The notes beneath the pieces were generated by a model, which did no database searches, was not told where the DNA came from, and saw only the letters and a list, made by a program, of their open reading frames with translations. From Piliocolobus tephrosceles (Eukaryota; Chordata; Mammalia; Primates; Cercopithecidae): 64,000 nt of DNA. A program made the position numbers and the translations under genes. Below, one piece after another: positions 34,761 through 46,765 of this stretch; position 1 is the stretch's first letter, and each line of letters starts with the position of its first letter. Location of the stretch: assembly GCF_002776525.5 (NCBI RefSeq), contig NC_045436.1, positions 99,819,696 through 99,883,695 on the forward strand, given 5' to 3'.

Positions 34761-36974
34761 ATAGTAACCACCACCTTATCATATGTCTTAGTTAAGCTTC
34801 TTTTACTTATAAGAAGTAGAAAATGAACTCAAAGTGTTTAAGAAAAAAAATGGGAGGACATTGTTATAAAACTATGTAAGATCACCGTAAGAATCCAGAA
34901 CAGGCTGAATTTGAAGACCTTTGGAAGAGCAACTATGAATGCTCCCTCTTCCATCTCTCTCTCTCCTTTTTATGAATTCTGTGCTTCCTACAATGTATTT
35001 CTTTTTGCTTTCTTCTCCATCAGTTCCCAGTCAGCTTCCTTCAAGTCTTCTTGGTGTGCAGGACTCTGGCCAGGAGCTCATCACTGCCTGTTAGAAAGTG
35101 TCTGCAAGACTGCAGTTGTTCCAGTTCATATTTTGAAGCCAGGACACCCAAGAAAAAGATCACAGGGCTAGGCTTTCAATCAACAATCTTATTCATGGTC
35201 CAATCAGGAATAATGGTAGGAAGAATCCCACACTCTCTCCGCTCACTCAGAAGGTCACAGATGCACATTCAGATATATCTGGCATAGGCTGGAACTATTT
35301 TTTCTGGGGTTTAGAAATTTTATTTGTACTTTTTAATTCTGTAATCATGAGGAACATGAAAAATTTGTTAAATACAAAAATTTCACAAAAGACACTGCAG
35401 AGCTGATGACTCAGAAGATATTTTTCAGTTAGTAGTTGGAAAATATGTATTTTGAGTTTTCGAATTCTAAGCTAATACTTTTAGAGAATTAAAAAATATA
35501 TATTTTATGAGACTTCTCTCCATGGGGAAGAAAATGAAGGTTAGAATCTCCACTTCTGTCACTGGAATCCTCTAAAAATAATGTTGTAGAGGGAAAAATG
35601 AGTGGACATTAGGACCATTTTCTCTAAAATGGTAAAGATATCCGTGTAAATGAAAACCATAGGTTATTTTGCTTTTTATTAACTTTAAGCATTAGTAATT
35701 GTTTTATTTTTCAGTTGAGTGGGTTAAAAAAAGAATTCATGATACAAGAGGAATTTAATTGATGAAGCATAAGGGGTGATCTTGCATAATAAAGAAACAG
35801 TTAAAAACACAATACTCTTAGATATACGTCTCAATGAAATTTAAACATTACAAAGCTTGCTAACCTTTTCTTGCCATACTGCAGCAAGATACACATTTGT
35901 TTCCAAGGTTTATGTTAACAACCCTCAACTTCTAAAGGACAGCAAAGCATCAATGTTACAAACTGGTTCCACAAGAAACATAGGTTTGTGTCATGAATAG
36001 GGTACATTTTGACCCAGTGTCTTTTCTATTACAAAATATTTCCCCAGAAAAAGTTGTCTGCAATTGAAAGATGTGCTTTAATCTGTGATGCCTTTGTGTC
36101 ATTCATCAATCTTATTGAATAGTTTGAATTAACATTACATTTTCGATAGCTGTAGCTGTTACTTCATTAGGTTGCTACTACAACAAATGAATTTGTAGAG
36201 AGACTGGATTACAAAGCAACACAGCATCATTTATTTTTCTATTTCATCATTTTCAATAAAGTATCACTTACAAAATAAAGACATATGTCGTACCTAGAAT
36301 TTGAGACTATATATGAAGACATTTTGTTCTGTCTTTGGCATTGGAAGGTTTCCAGACATTAAAGAAATATCTACCTTCAAACTATGTCATCATGTATCAA
36401 GGGAATAATCAGACCATCCTATTTTTATGGTTGATAACTTTATAATTTAAATAGATTTCTTGTCGATCATCAGTTTCTTATTCAAATAGCAGTAAGTCAC
36501 TCTATGGTGGACTGAATTTCAGTATTCTATCGAATATGAATTTTTATGTATTAGTAGTATGAATTAAAATTTGTATGGATTCTTTGAAAAAAAAGGCTCT
36601 GGATAAAAGTTGATGAAAATGTTGTGAGTGGTCATATCCTCAGATACTACTGTCCCTTTAGAAATGTAGGGTATTTATTATGTTAAAAAAGAAAGAAAGA
36701 AAGAAAGAAGAATATTTTATACAATTATGAGAGAAACAGCCAAAATATTAACGTTCATATATGTATATTGTTATATGGGCCTAAAGCCAGATTAGCTTCA
36801 GATCTTAGTCCAGGTGAAATACCAGATAAATTATATATTGGGCCTCCAAAACACAGTGGAACTGTGTATGGTTCATTGGCTACAATAGCTCTTTATGTGT
36901 ATCATGTACCACGGGAGAAAAGAACTGGACATGACAGAGGATACAGCTGAATGAACATAAGGCAAAGCATCAAT
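34761..36974. other. Unassigned DNA
   Basis: Short open frames near 34911-35287 and 36768-36950 have no features I recognise as protein-coding. Confidence 0.4.
36685..36710. repeat. (GAAA)n microsatellite
   Basis: About five tandem 'gaaa' units. Confidence 0.9.
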
Positions 36975-37120
36975 AATGGGATCTGAACACTGGCCCTGTT
37001 GCTAATCTTTCTGAACTTCAGTTTGCACATTTGTAAAATGGTGATAATGTCCTGGCTTACTTCACTAGGTTTATACAAAAAGTAAAGTGAGATGGTATAT
37101 GTGAAAATGCTTTCTTACTT
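36975..37120 (+). repeat. MIR SINE fragment
   Basis: 'ctgaacttcagtttgcacat' is followed by 'ttgtaaaatggtgataatgt', the sense MIR 'cctcagtttcctcatctgtaaaatgggg' region. Confidence 0.7.
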
Positions 37121-38218
37121 AATCCACTCTCTGCACTACGGAGATACTTTTCGTGGGTGGGGCAGATGAGACACTGAGTTATACTTATTAGTGAATTTAG
37201 ACTAAACAATAGTTTGTTGGAGTTATATGAAAGGTAATAGGATTAGGATCATCGAGGATGGTTTGGAAAGTTAGCATGATGTGTTTCATCTAGAAAGTAA
37301 ACCCCACAAGCCATACATCTTTTCCAAAGTGTGAGTTCTTTATATTATTTAATTCGTATCATTTTCCAAGCGACAGAAGCAAGTTGGAAAAGTCAAATAA
37401 TTCAACAGGATTTATTTTTAAAAGAAGAGCTATCTTCTATCTACCATTCCCCCAAATATATAAAACACATACTTACTTCTCAAAGTGAATTATTTTCAAC
37501 TTTTAGCTATTTAGTTGATTACACATTTAGTATTTAACTTTATTTCTAAATAACATTTAACTGTTTCTTGATTTTTCATCTTAAATTTCCATAGCAAAAG
37601 ATGCGACTTTGGCTTCCTTTCACATCATCCAACCTCCTGGTCAGACAGACACAAACCTGCACACACTCACATGCATATTGACTCACATACTCACGTACAC
37701 ACACATATGTGCACACACACTCAAACATACACAGTCTCCTTTCCTCCAATCAACCTGAGTTATAACATAAATTTTGATAGGATAAATTATTTTTACGTTA
37801 CTATGAATATGCTAAACTATTAACTACTGCTACTTACAATTCTGATTTTGAGCAAAGTTTTTACTTTCCCTATATTAATTGTGTTATATCTTCATTTGCT
37901 TCATTTCCTAGGTACTCATCACTAATTCTTCCTGAGACTTTCTGCCATTCATGTAATCCTCCTCTCAATAATTTCAAACACATCAGGTATCTTGCCTAAT
38001 TCAGCCTCCTGGTCTATCCCCTTGAACCCTCCATCTTCCTTCTCAGATTCTCCACTTGTGGTTCTTTGATCTCCCTTCATTTCCCCCAGAATGTTATTCT
38101 CTGTCCTTTTTACTATAGTGGCTTTCTTGTTTCCAGGATTTCATGTTTTCTTCTCCCTTGATTTACTCTCGTTTTAGTGGTGCACATCTCCAGAAATGTC
38201 CTAAGAAATGGATGTCCT
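37121..38218. other. Unassigned DNA
   Basis: It contains a CA-rich tract (listed). The pyrimidine-rich stretch at 37910-38160 may be an old L2 piece but is not firm. Confidence 0.4.
37645..37732. repeat. CA-rich degenerate simple repeat
   Basis: Interrupted (CA)n with ACTC and ATGC units. Confidence 0.85.
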
Positions 38219-38231
38219 AAGAAATGAATTT

Positions 38232-38532
38232 GGCTGGGCACGGTGGCTCATGCCTGTTATCCCAGAACTTTGGAAGGCCAAGGCAGGCAGATCACCTGAG
38301 GTCAGGAGTTCGAGACCAGCCCAGCCAACATGGTGAAACCCAGTCTCTACTAAAAATGCAAAAAATTAGCCAGGCGTGGTGGCGCACGCCTGTAATCCCA
38401 GCTACTTGGGAGGCCAATGCAGGGGGAATCACTTGCACCCTGGAGGCAGAGACTGCAGTGAGCTGAGATCATGCCACTGCACTCCAGCCTGGACAACAGA
38501 GCAAGACTCTGTTTCAAAGAAAAAAAGAAAGA
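38232..38532 (+). mobile_element. Full-length Alu, plus strand
   Basis: The dimer begins 'ggctgggcacggtggctcat' and keeps a clear Pol III B box ('gttcgagacc' at about 38309). Its tail is 'aaagaaaaaaagaaagaaa'. A 13-bp TSD, 'aagaaatgaattt' with one mismatch, lies at 38219-38231 and 38533-38545. Confidence 0.95.
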
Positions 38533-38624
38533 AAGAAATGGATTTAGTGGACTCTTTTTTTGAGAACTTGCATACAGTATAAGTACTTTTCTCCATTCAC
38601 ATTAGATTGATGGTTTCACTGAAC

Positions 38625-39110
38625 ATAGAATCATAGGTTGAAACTTATTTTCTTTCAGAATTTTCTTTATTGCTTTCGAGTTTCTATAGTATTACTGCTG
38701 TTGAGACATCTGATTTCTAATCACTTGTTTGTGACTTGAATTTTTTTTTCTTCTCCGGAAGCTTTCAGGATGTGTTTCATATTTTCAGTATTCTAGCATT
38801 TTACAATGATAGTCTTTGATATAATGTATTTTTACCTTTGATTTATTGAGTCTCTGGTCAGCTTTTTAAAACTAGAAGTATATATCTTTCATTTTGTTAA
38901 TCTTTTTCCTAACGATTTTCTCTCCAATATTTTCTCCCTTATCTCTTTCAAGAATTCTGTTACTCATGTATTAACACTAAAATGGTTTCTTCAAACATTT
39001 TAGCCTCTATGTCTCCCAAGGAGAGCCCTGATTTTCTCAACTACTTCTTCTAAATTTTCTATTTTTTTTTTTCTGCTATTACTTTTGTAATACTCAAGGG
39101 CCACTATTTG
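38625..39110 (-). repeat. Old L1M/HAL1-like 5' UTR-ORF1 region remnant
   Basis: The + strand resembles antisense sequence around old L1 ORF1: 'ggttgaaacttattttcttt' followed by 'tactgctgttgagacatctg'. Family assignment is tentative. Confidence 0.45.
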
Positions 39111-39454
39111 TTAATGAACACTTATTTTACTAAGATACAGGTTTTTTGTTTCTCACACAGTTATAGTCAGTAATTCAAACAATATTTTTTAGCATCTGCT
39201 ATGTGTCAAGCAAGCACTGTTTTGGGGACTGGGAAAATAGCAGAGAACAACACACAAAGAAACATCTCTGTGTCTTTGGAACTTACATTCCAGAAGGGGT
39301 GACAGGCAATAAATGAGGTAAACTACTGAAACCTATGATAAATTAGATAACAATAAGTCCTTACAATGAAAACAACTAGGAATGGAAATAGAAACTTGTG
39401 TGGACATTGGAGATAGCATGGCAAGGGATGGTAATGTAGAGAAGGTAACTTTGA

Positions 39455-39786
39455 GTTAAGAGCTGGAAGAAGTAGGGTAGCAAGTCATTCTAACAACTGG
39501 AGAGAAGTTTCTAATCCCAAAGGGAATGAATGCTTGGAATGTTTAAGCAAAAGCAAGGAGATTTGGTGCACGGAGAGAGTGAGGGGAAAAGTTGGAGGGG
39601 GTGAAATATGAGAGAGATAGGCAGACAGACAACTCACACAGGCCTGGAGGAATTCTGCATTTTAGTCTCTATATAAGGGGACATTATGTGAGTATTTTGA
39701 ACAGATAATTGGCATAACTTGATTTTTAAGGAATAATTCTTATAGCTATGTAGAGAATAGATTAATAATACAAATGATAAGACTAA
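39455..39786. repeat. Direct duplication within L2, copy A
   Basis: The 330-bp segment is about 90% identical to 39981-40318. Shared marks include 'tagggtagcaagtcattcta' and the exact 20-mer 'acaactcacacaggcctgga'. Confidence 0.95.
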
Positions 39787-39796
39787 TAGTTAAGTT

Positions 39797-39964
39797 GGCC
39801 AGGCATGGTGGCTCACATCTGTAATCCCAGCACTTTGGGAGGCTGAGGCAGGAGAATTGCTTGAACCCGGGAGGCACAGGTTGTAGTGAGCCGAGACTGT
39901 GCCATTGCACTCCAGCCTGGGTGACAGAGTAACACTCCGTCTCAAAAAAAAAAAAAAAAAAAAA
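39797..39964 (+). mobile_element. Half-size Alu formed by left-right arm fusion
   Basis: It begins at the normal Alu 5' end ('ggccaggcatggtggctcac') but passes from left-arm 'gggaggctgaggcaggagaa' directly into right-arm 'ttgcttgaacccgggagg'. It ends normally with a 23-base poly(A). Roughly 135 bp between the homologous 'ggctgaggcaggag' segments of the arms is missing. The TSD is unclear. Confidence 0.9.
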
Positions 39965-39980
39965 AGGAAGAAGAAGAAGA

Positions 39981-40318
39981 ATTAAGTCAAGAGCTGAAAG
40001 TAGGGTAGCAAGTCATTCTAATATTCTAATAGCTGGAGAGAAGGTTTCTAATCCGAAAGGGAATGAATACTTGGAATGTTCCAGCAAAAGCAAGGAGATT
40101 GGGTGCAGGGAGAGAGTGAGGGGGAAGGTTGGAGGGGGTGAAATGTGAGACAGACAGGCAGACAGACAACTCACACAGGCCTGGAGGAATTCTGCATTTT
40201 ATTCTACATATAAGGGGACATTATTTGAGTACTTTGAACAGAGATTGGCATAATTTGATTTTTAAGGAATAATTCTTATAGCTATATAGAGAATAGATTA
40301 ACAATAAAAATAAGAATA
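39981..40318. repeat. Direct duplication within L2, copy B
   Basis: This is the second copy of 39455-39786 at a period of about 526 bp, with the half-size Alu between the copies. Confidence 0.95.
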
Positions 40319-40320
40319 AT

Positions 40321-40575
40321 AATGGCTGACATTTATGTATTGCTTATTATTTGCCACACTGTATTCAAAATGCCTTACTTACATTAGGTTGTGAAGTTCT
40401 CACAACAGCTCTATGAGTTAGATACACTGTCTTCATCATTTTACGGGTGAGGAAACTGAGCACTAAGACATTAAATAACTTGCCCAAGGTATACAACAGG
40501 AAAGTGGCTGATATAGGATGTAAATCCTTGCAATGCACTTTCAAAATCTGTGCTTTTATTCCCAAGCTCTATTAT
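40321..40575 (-). repeat. Near-complete MIR SINE
   Basis: The reverse MIR order is clear: 'ctgacatttatgtattgct' to 'ggttgtgaagttctcacaac', 'gtgaggaaactgagcactaa', and 'aacttgcccaaggtatacaa'. Confidence 0.88.
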
Positions 40576-42504
40576 AGGGGTGACAGAGTGTGTGCAGGGA
40601 TGTCAGTTTGCAATAGTTTGGGTGAGTGAAGTTGGCAGTTTGGACAAGGGTGATAGTGGTAGAGTTGTTAAGAAGTTGCTGAATGTGAGAAGGGTTCTGA
40701 AGGCAGAGCTGTCAGGATTTGCTGATAGATCTGTGGAAAAGAAATAATGGATGTCAAGGGAGACTCTGAGTGTTTTGACTATAACAAATAGGTAAATGAG
40801 ATTCCATTGATGAGGATAGCAAGCCCTGTGGTGGCACGTTTGGAGGGAACAAATCAATATTTCAGTTGTGAACATGTCATATTTGGGATGTATATTACAT
40901 GTTCAACTGAAAATACCACGTGGAAATGGAATATTATTGGATGCTGGAATTTAAAATAGATCAAGAACAGGATACAAGTTTTGGAGCCATCCACATCGAC
41001 TCAGTATTTAAAACCACTGGAATGAGGGAATTCAGCTAAGGCAAATATAGACAGAAAAGAACATTGAGGACTGAACTTTGTGTCTTTACAACATGTGAAA
41101 ATCAGAATACTTGCAAAAGAAGACTAATAAAAGAGTCACCAGAGAAATAGAAGGAAAACCATCAGAACGTGAACATTCAGAGGCCAATTCAAATATACTC
41201 CATGAAGGAAGGATTGATCAGTAGAAACAAATGCTTTTGAAGGATTGAAAGAGAAAATGACTGAGCACTGATTATAGAATTTGAAAATATAAAGGTCATG
41301 GGTGACTACGAAAAGGAGCATTTTTTGGTGAAGTGATAGAATAGATTCAAAGGAACTAGGTGGAGAATAGCATAAACCTTTTTGATGAACTTTGCTGTAA
41401 AGAACAGAAAAATACTAGAAGAGGACACTGGGACAAGGGAAGTTGTTAATGGGAATTGTCTAAGAAGTGGATGAAATTGATGATGCAATAGAGTGAATAG
41501 ATGACTGCAAAAACAAAGACCATGAATAGAAAAGATCATATGGGGTGTAATGCACAAATGGAAGGACTGAACTTAAGAGTAGGGGTGATTTGGGGGTGGA
41601 TATGTATGCTCGCTTTTCTTTGCACCTATTTATGCAATAAAATAAACATGCAAGCTAATCAGCTGAGATTGATGGGCAGGGAGGGTGTTTTGGCTGTTGG
41701 AGGAGAGAAGGGAATGGGTAAACTAATCCTTTCAAAGAGTGGGAGAGACAATGGGACAATGAAAAATGGGAGGATTGCCGGGTAGCTGTGATGTTTGTGG
41801 TCACGAAGTTCAAATGAGATGTTAGCAAAGTGATGCATTTTTCTGCAATCATATCCACCTGCTGTAGTGCAGATGGAGAAAAGTCTGAAAGTTGGATTCA
41901 ACCAGGAGAGTTTGAGAGACAATGAAGACTGGGGCAATTCTTGAGGGTGGGACGTGACTATAAGGAGGGACTAAAGAATTTAGGTAAAGTAACAAGGAAG
42001 TTGAGGACAGTGATAAGATTCAATTAGACTGGAGGTTCCATAGGGGTACAAAAATTGGTGTAAACAGGGTATAACAGTACAAGCTAGAAAAGAGACAGTG
42101 GACTTGCATTAGCCACATATTATGCCATGCATAGTGTTGAGTGAACACGTCTCAGTGAACATTAAGTTAAACATACCTACAATTCCCACAGCTTTTGTAC
42201 TGTGGAGAAAATATTTGCTCAGTTGAGTGAGCAATAGGCAAACAGTGATATGCTTTTTAGAGAATTGCAGGTATTACAAAGGTGAACAGAAAATAGCTCA
42301 CAGAAGGAGTGAATATTTCTTCTGACTCAAAATTGATCATTAGAAACTTTCAGCTGAATTTTCAAAATACATCTTCTCTATTCTTTTTTTCTGCACAATT
42401 CTATTTACCCTGGAAAAAGTGTCTTAATATTGTCGTTAATATGTAGAAATATGTAAACTTTATTTTATATTGATTCAATCAAATAAATATTTAAAGACAT
42501 AAAT

Positions 42505-42735
42505 CTAAGCATGTTACTTGTCCAGATTAAAGTCTTCTATGGCCTTCTATTACACTTGGAATAAAGTCCGATCTCTTTTCCATGATTTATTCATCCGCAC
42601 GTAAGCGAGGTCTAACCTCTCAGACCTATCTCCCTGATATCTGCCTTCCCTTCCACAGGGTCCAGTGACACTAGCTTTAATGTTCCCGGAAGACTTACTT
42701 CTGCCGCTTGAACCAAGCTCTTCCTCCTCGAATGA
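42505..42735 (+). repeat. L2 LINE 3'-region fragment
   Basis: The sense L2-like run 'ttctatggccttctattaca' is followed by 'cttggaataaagtccgatct', then the region normally naming 'cttctgccgcttgaaccaag'. Confidence 0.6.
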
Positions 42736-42740
42736 CTTTT

Positions 42741-43280
42741 TGTGGTTGTGAGCCTTTAGTAGGATTTCCCATGATCCTCATTTCTGGTATCCACGTCTAT
42801 GTGTAACTCCTCCTCTTGTGCATCAGCTATACCTATTAACTCAACTTCTAGTGAATAGAATGTGGCAAAATTGGTGAGAAGTCCCTTTTGAGTGTAGGTG
42901 ACTTCTGTTTGGGGTTCTGTCTACTTTTCACTCCCACATTTTCCAATCCTTCAGTCTGAGGGAAGTCAGCTGCTCTGTTGTGAGTAGCCCACATGGCAAG
43001 GAAATGATGTCTCTAGCCGATAGGCACGGAGGCTCTGACGCCTGTCAACAACCTGTGAGGGACTCTAAACATTTCCTCTTCTCGCTGAGCCTGGAGAGAA
43101 TGACAGCTCACTGGCTGATATGTTGCTTGTATTCTTGTGGCAGACCTCAGGCCAGTGGACCTGACTGACTAAGCCACACCTGGGTCCTGACCCACAGAAA
43201 CAATAAAATACAAATGGTTTGTTGTTTCACGCCACTAAGTCTTGAGGTAATCTCTTATGTGGTCATAGATGACTAATACA
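42741..43280 (+). mobile_element. Solo MLT1-type MaLR LTR
   Basis: The 3' end, 'gtttgttgtttcacgccact' to 'gatgactaataca', is characteristic of MLT1. The start TGTGGTTGTGAGCC is flanked by CTTTT (42736-42740) against CTTGT (43281-43285), a 4 of 5 match for the expected 5-bp TSD. Confidence 0.82.
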
Positions 43281-43333
43281 CTTGTTCTTTTCACTTGCGC
43301 TTCAGATCTAACATCCATTTCTCTCCTCTCAAA

Positions 43334-43536
43334 TGGAGTCAGCAAACTTTTTCGATAAAGGCCATATAGTAAAAATGTTAGGCTTTGTGAGTCATACAGC
43401 TTCTACCACTACTACCCAATCTGCCATTACAGCATGAAATCATCAGGAGACAATAAGTAAATGAATGAGCGTGGCTGGGTTTCAAGTAAATTCTATTCAC
43501 AAAAACAGGTGGCAGGCCAGTGTTTGCCAACTCCTA
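43334..43536 (+). mobile_element. MER20 (hAT-Charlie) MITE
   Basis: MER20 blocks are obvious: 'cagcaaactttttcgataaa', 'ttaggctttgtgagtcatac' and 'tgaatgagcgtggctgggtt'. The ends are roughly inverted. Possible 8-bp TSDs, CTCTCAAA and CTCTAAGA, match in 6 of 8. Confidence 0.88.
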
Positions 43537-43614
43537 CTCTAAGAGACATTCCAGGCCCCTTGGTCTAATGTCATTTCTCCCACACTGAAGTCACTCTCAT
43601 TTTAGCTTCTTTAA

Positions 43615-43730
43615 TTTATTCTTTTGTTGTCCTTCTCACTGGAATGGAATCTACTTGAGAGCATATTGCTCCCTGGGGACCAGAACAATGACCAGCATGT
43701 TAGACAGTTAATACTGAATGGGTATTTACA
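43615..43730 (+). repeat. L2 LINE 3'-end fragment
   Basis: 'ctggaatggaatctacttga' resembles the L2 'actagactgtaagctccttgag' block. Confidence 0.5.
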
Positions 43731-44034
43731 TGGATTGATTTGGGTGAAGCTGGAGGAGGACTTCCCAGATGAGGAAGTGCCAGGAACCATGCCACCAGAT
43801 AAAGACATAAAAAAAGATAAAAACACAGTGCTACGTGTTTATATATGCCATATCTGTCCTGTCAAAGAAAGGCATTGATTGATCTGTGCTCTTTCAAAGG
43901 TCAGAACAGTGGAAATCACAGTCTGGTAGCAACCTCTGTATCAAACTTACCCCAACCCCCAGATACTGTTAATTCCTACCTTCTTTTTTCTATTTAATAC
44001 CCACAAACATTTTAAAATATATAATTATTGAAAT

Positions 44035-44165
44035 AGTTTTTTCCAATACTAGCGTCCCAACTAGAATGTGAATTACTTGAAGGCAAGGGCAATGCTCTTT
44101 TAATCTTTGTATGTGGAACCTGTTTGCCACTGTGAGTGCTCAGTAAGTGCTTGTCTGTCATAGTA
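44035..44165 (+). repeat. L2 LINE 3'-end fragment
   Basis: 'agaatgtgaattacttgaag' is followed by 'gcaagggcaatg' and then 'gagtgctcagtaagtgcttg', the standard L2 3' order. Confidence 0.7.
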
Positions 44166-45389
44166 TGTTCTCAATAAGTCAATGCTGAAGAGAGAAATGG
44201 AAATAGGGAGGGAGTTGGGAAAGAAGGAGTTAATTCCATGTGAAGCACAAATCTAAACCTGAGACATGTTCAAGTTAGCTGGTCTGCCTCTACTCTCAGG
44301 GAATATAACTTCTTTTATGTGATTTGTCAAGATAATTGCCTTAATTTTGCTGATAGAAAGAACCATGAGAAAATGTTATTGAATTTTTTCTCTCCCTACA
44401 GGTGCCAACCCACTCTTCCTTTTTCATTTACCACGTAACTACTGTATTTTACTGTGGCAGGGGGCACATAAATTTCCATCTTTCTTATGAAACACTGCTG
44501 TTGTTATTCTCTGTAACATTTCAAAATATTAGAATATGTAACAGAGAGAACAACTGCACTTGGATAGAACTCTGCAAATGAGTAATAAAGGCATCATATA
44601 TTCTTTCCAAGGTTATGGTTACACAAAATTCTTAATGGAATTTGCTCATAAACAGGAGTCAGAGAGATAAGAATGAGTTGAATTTGGCTTTTCAGCTATG
44701 TAGCAATGTATTAGATTATACCTTACAGGGTTGGTGCACATACTTTTATCCAGATAATGATATGTCTGGCTCTACAAATAATATGTGTTTGTTCTTTCAG
44801 CTTAGCAAATTACAACATGGTGTTTGGGGGCAGGGTATGGTTTGGATACCATTGTAACTAGCAGTTGATCTTAATCTTTACTGTTTTTGATTATATATAA
44901 TTTATTTTAATTGCAGAGCAGCACAAATTTCAAATTTAACTTTGGTATGGCTTCCTCACAACATAATACAGAAAAATCACACTACAATTGGTCTTTATTG
45001 CCATTTTGGTGTAACACAGGCCATTTGATTATGAGCATTCTGTGTTATAAATAAATCAAAAAAGAATGAAAAATTGTGATGACTTATATTGGACTTTAAA
45101 TTTTATATTTCTGCAGGGATGCACATGCATTGTAGAGATTATTTTTGAAAAACAGGAAAGACATGTCAACTATGAAATCATTTATAATTATAATGTTCGG
45201 AGATAACCACACTTTATATTTTGATGTTTATGCTTCTGATCTTTTATATATTTCTGTTAAACAATTAATAATGAAAATCAAGATCAAACTGACCATAATA
45301 TTTTAGATATTTAGACATATTATTCTCTGAGAGGTTAAATAAATATGAAAATAAATAGAAAGATACATATACCTTTTTTATCTGTGTTT
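44166..45389. other. Unassigned AT-rich DNA
   Basis: No gene or named repeat is recognised. Confidence 0.4.
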
Positions 45390-45510
45390 CTGCATTTCCT
45401 CACTAGAACATAAACTCCCTGAGGACAGAGATTTTTTTTTTTTTTGAACTCTTCTATCTCCATTGTGTAAGACAGGGCTTGGCACTTATCTGTTCAATGA
45501 GTGAATTCAT
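45390..45510 (+). repeat. L2 LINE 3'-end fragment
   Basis: 'actagaacataaactccctg' plus 'aggacagagatttt' and then 'gcttggcacttatctgttca' follow the L2 end. A 14-T run lies between. Confidence 0.7.
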
Positions 45511-45539
45511 AACTTACATTTTTGCATTGTAATATGTTA

Positions 45540-46330
45540 TCAAGAAATTTCAAGAATATCAAGAAGAGTTTTAGTATTTTAAAAAATTATTTTTAATGGC
45601 TATGAGATTGTGCTGTAATTCACCAAACCAATCTTTATTTGATGGATACTGAAGTTCTTTCCAACTTTTACCTACATAAAAATAAAATATTTGTTTATAT
45701 ATTCTGATGGCATTATTTGTTTGTTCTAATTAAATAAAATTAAAATTCCTCTCCTAATTTTATTTAATAGACCAGAATGATATTGAATCACAATAATTGC
45801 CTTAGTAATTCTTGAACCCTGAATTAAATAGACTCTGTCTGAAATTTATAATTAAATTTAGTGTTGGCTTTGGTTTCATATTATATATATTCTTATCATT
45901 TTAAAGAAATATATACCTATTTTTATGCTACTAAAAGATTTTTTAAAGCTGTGGTATGAAATTTTATCAAAACTCTTTGGCATTTGGTCTATTAATATGA
46001 TGATATAGATTATCAAATTTTTCTAATAGTAATTTTTTAACATGTAAATTTACTTATGGTATATTCTATTTTATACACTGTTGGATTAAGTTAGCTGGTA
46101 TTTGATTTGAATTTTTATCTGTTTATTTATAAGCGAGATTTGTCTATACTTTTCTTTCATAGAACAGTCTTTGTCAGTTTTTGATTAAAAAGCTTGGCTA
46201 AGTTCACTGAGACGGTTCATTTAAATTCTTTCTATGCTCTGGAATGGTTTATTTATATGAATACTACATGTTACTTGGAAGTTTGAAGGAAATCGCCCAT
46301 AAGACTCTTGAGAACCATGTCTTTTTAAAT
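45540..46330 (-). repeat. Old L1M fragments, antisense
   Basis: 45560-45760 resembles an antisense L1 3' UTR ('caccaaaccaatctttattt'). 45840-46330 resembles antisense ORF2 RT, with 'acactgttggattaagttag' matching the L1 'tatgctgttggattcagtttg' block. The pieces are not contiguous in the consensus. Confidence 0.5.
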
Positions 46331-46619
46331 AGCTGAGTATTTGAAAATATATTTCCATTATGCTATGACAATCGTTTTGTGATGATGTTCTTCTTATAAA
46401 GTACAGCATAACTGAAAGTTCCTGGAAATACAGTTTTGCCAAATTGCACAATTTTCTTTATTTTATGACACTGAACCTTTAATCTGCTAATCAACAATAT
46501 CCGTCTCTGAAAGGATAATAGAATATACAACGTTCCCCAAATTCATTTATTATAGAATCCATTTCCATTTTTACATCACAGTTTTAACATCTCACAAAAT
46601 AAAGAAAAACTGTCAAAGT

Positions 46620-46765
46620 GGCTTAGAGTATAACTCTATGGCCATCCAGCCAACATTAATTCCAGGCTCCGGTCTTGATTTGTTGTGTGACCCTAGACAA
46701 GTTACTCAAAATAAGAATATCTAACTGAAAGGATTACGAAAAGAAATGTGCATAGTAGCGTGAAA
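46620..46765 (+). repeat. MIR SINE fragment
   Basis: 'cttgatttgttgtgtgaccc' is followed by 'tagacaagttactcaaaata'. Confidence 0.7.

Larger units (their letters stand above)
39170..42090 (-). mobile_element. Long antisense L2 LINE, internally duplicated and interrupted
   Basis: The L2 3' terminus appears first in reverse ('catctgctatgtgtcaagca', 39193 on), then the purine-rich reverse of its coding region. At about 41205-41310 the order 'aacaaatgcttttgaaggat' to 'ggtcatgggtgacta' corresponds to the antisense of the L2 reverse transcriptase block around LSAAFDTVDH. Breaks come from a tandem duplication, a half-size Alu and a MIR. Confidence 0.7.

Noticed and set aside
36768..36950. 60-codon frame with balanced composition
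   Set aside because: I considered a pseudogene fragment but could not match it to any protein I know.
37645..37732. CRISPR-like regular repeats
   Set aside because: This and the other tandem tracts are simple repeats without spacers, in a primate genome.
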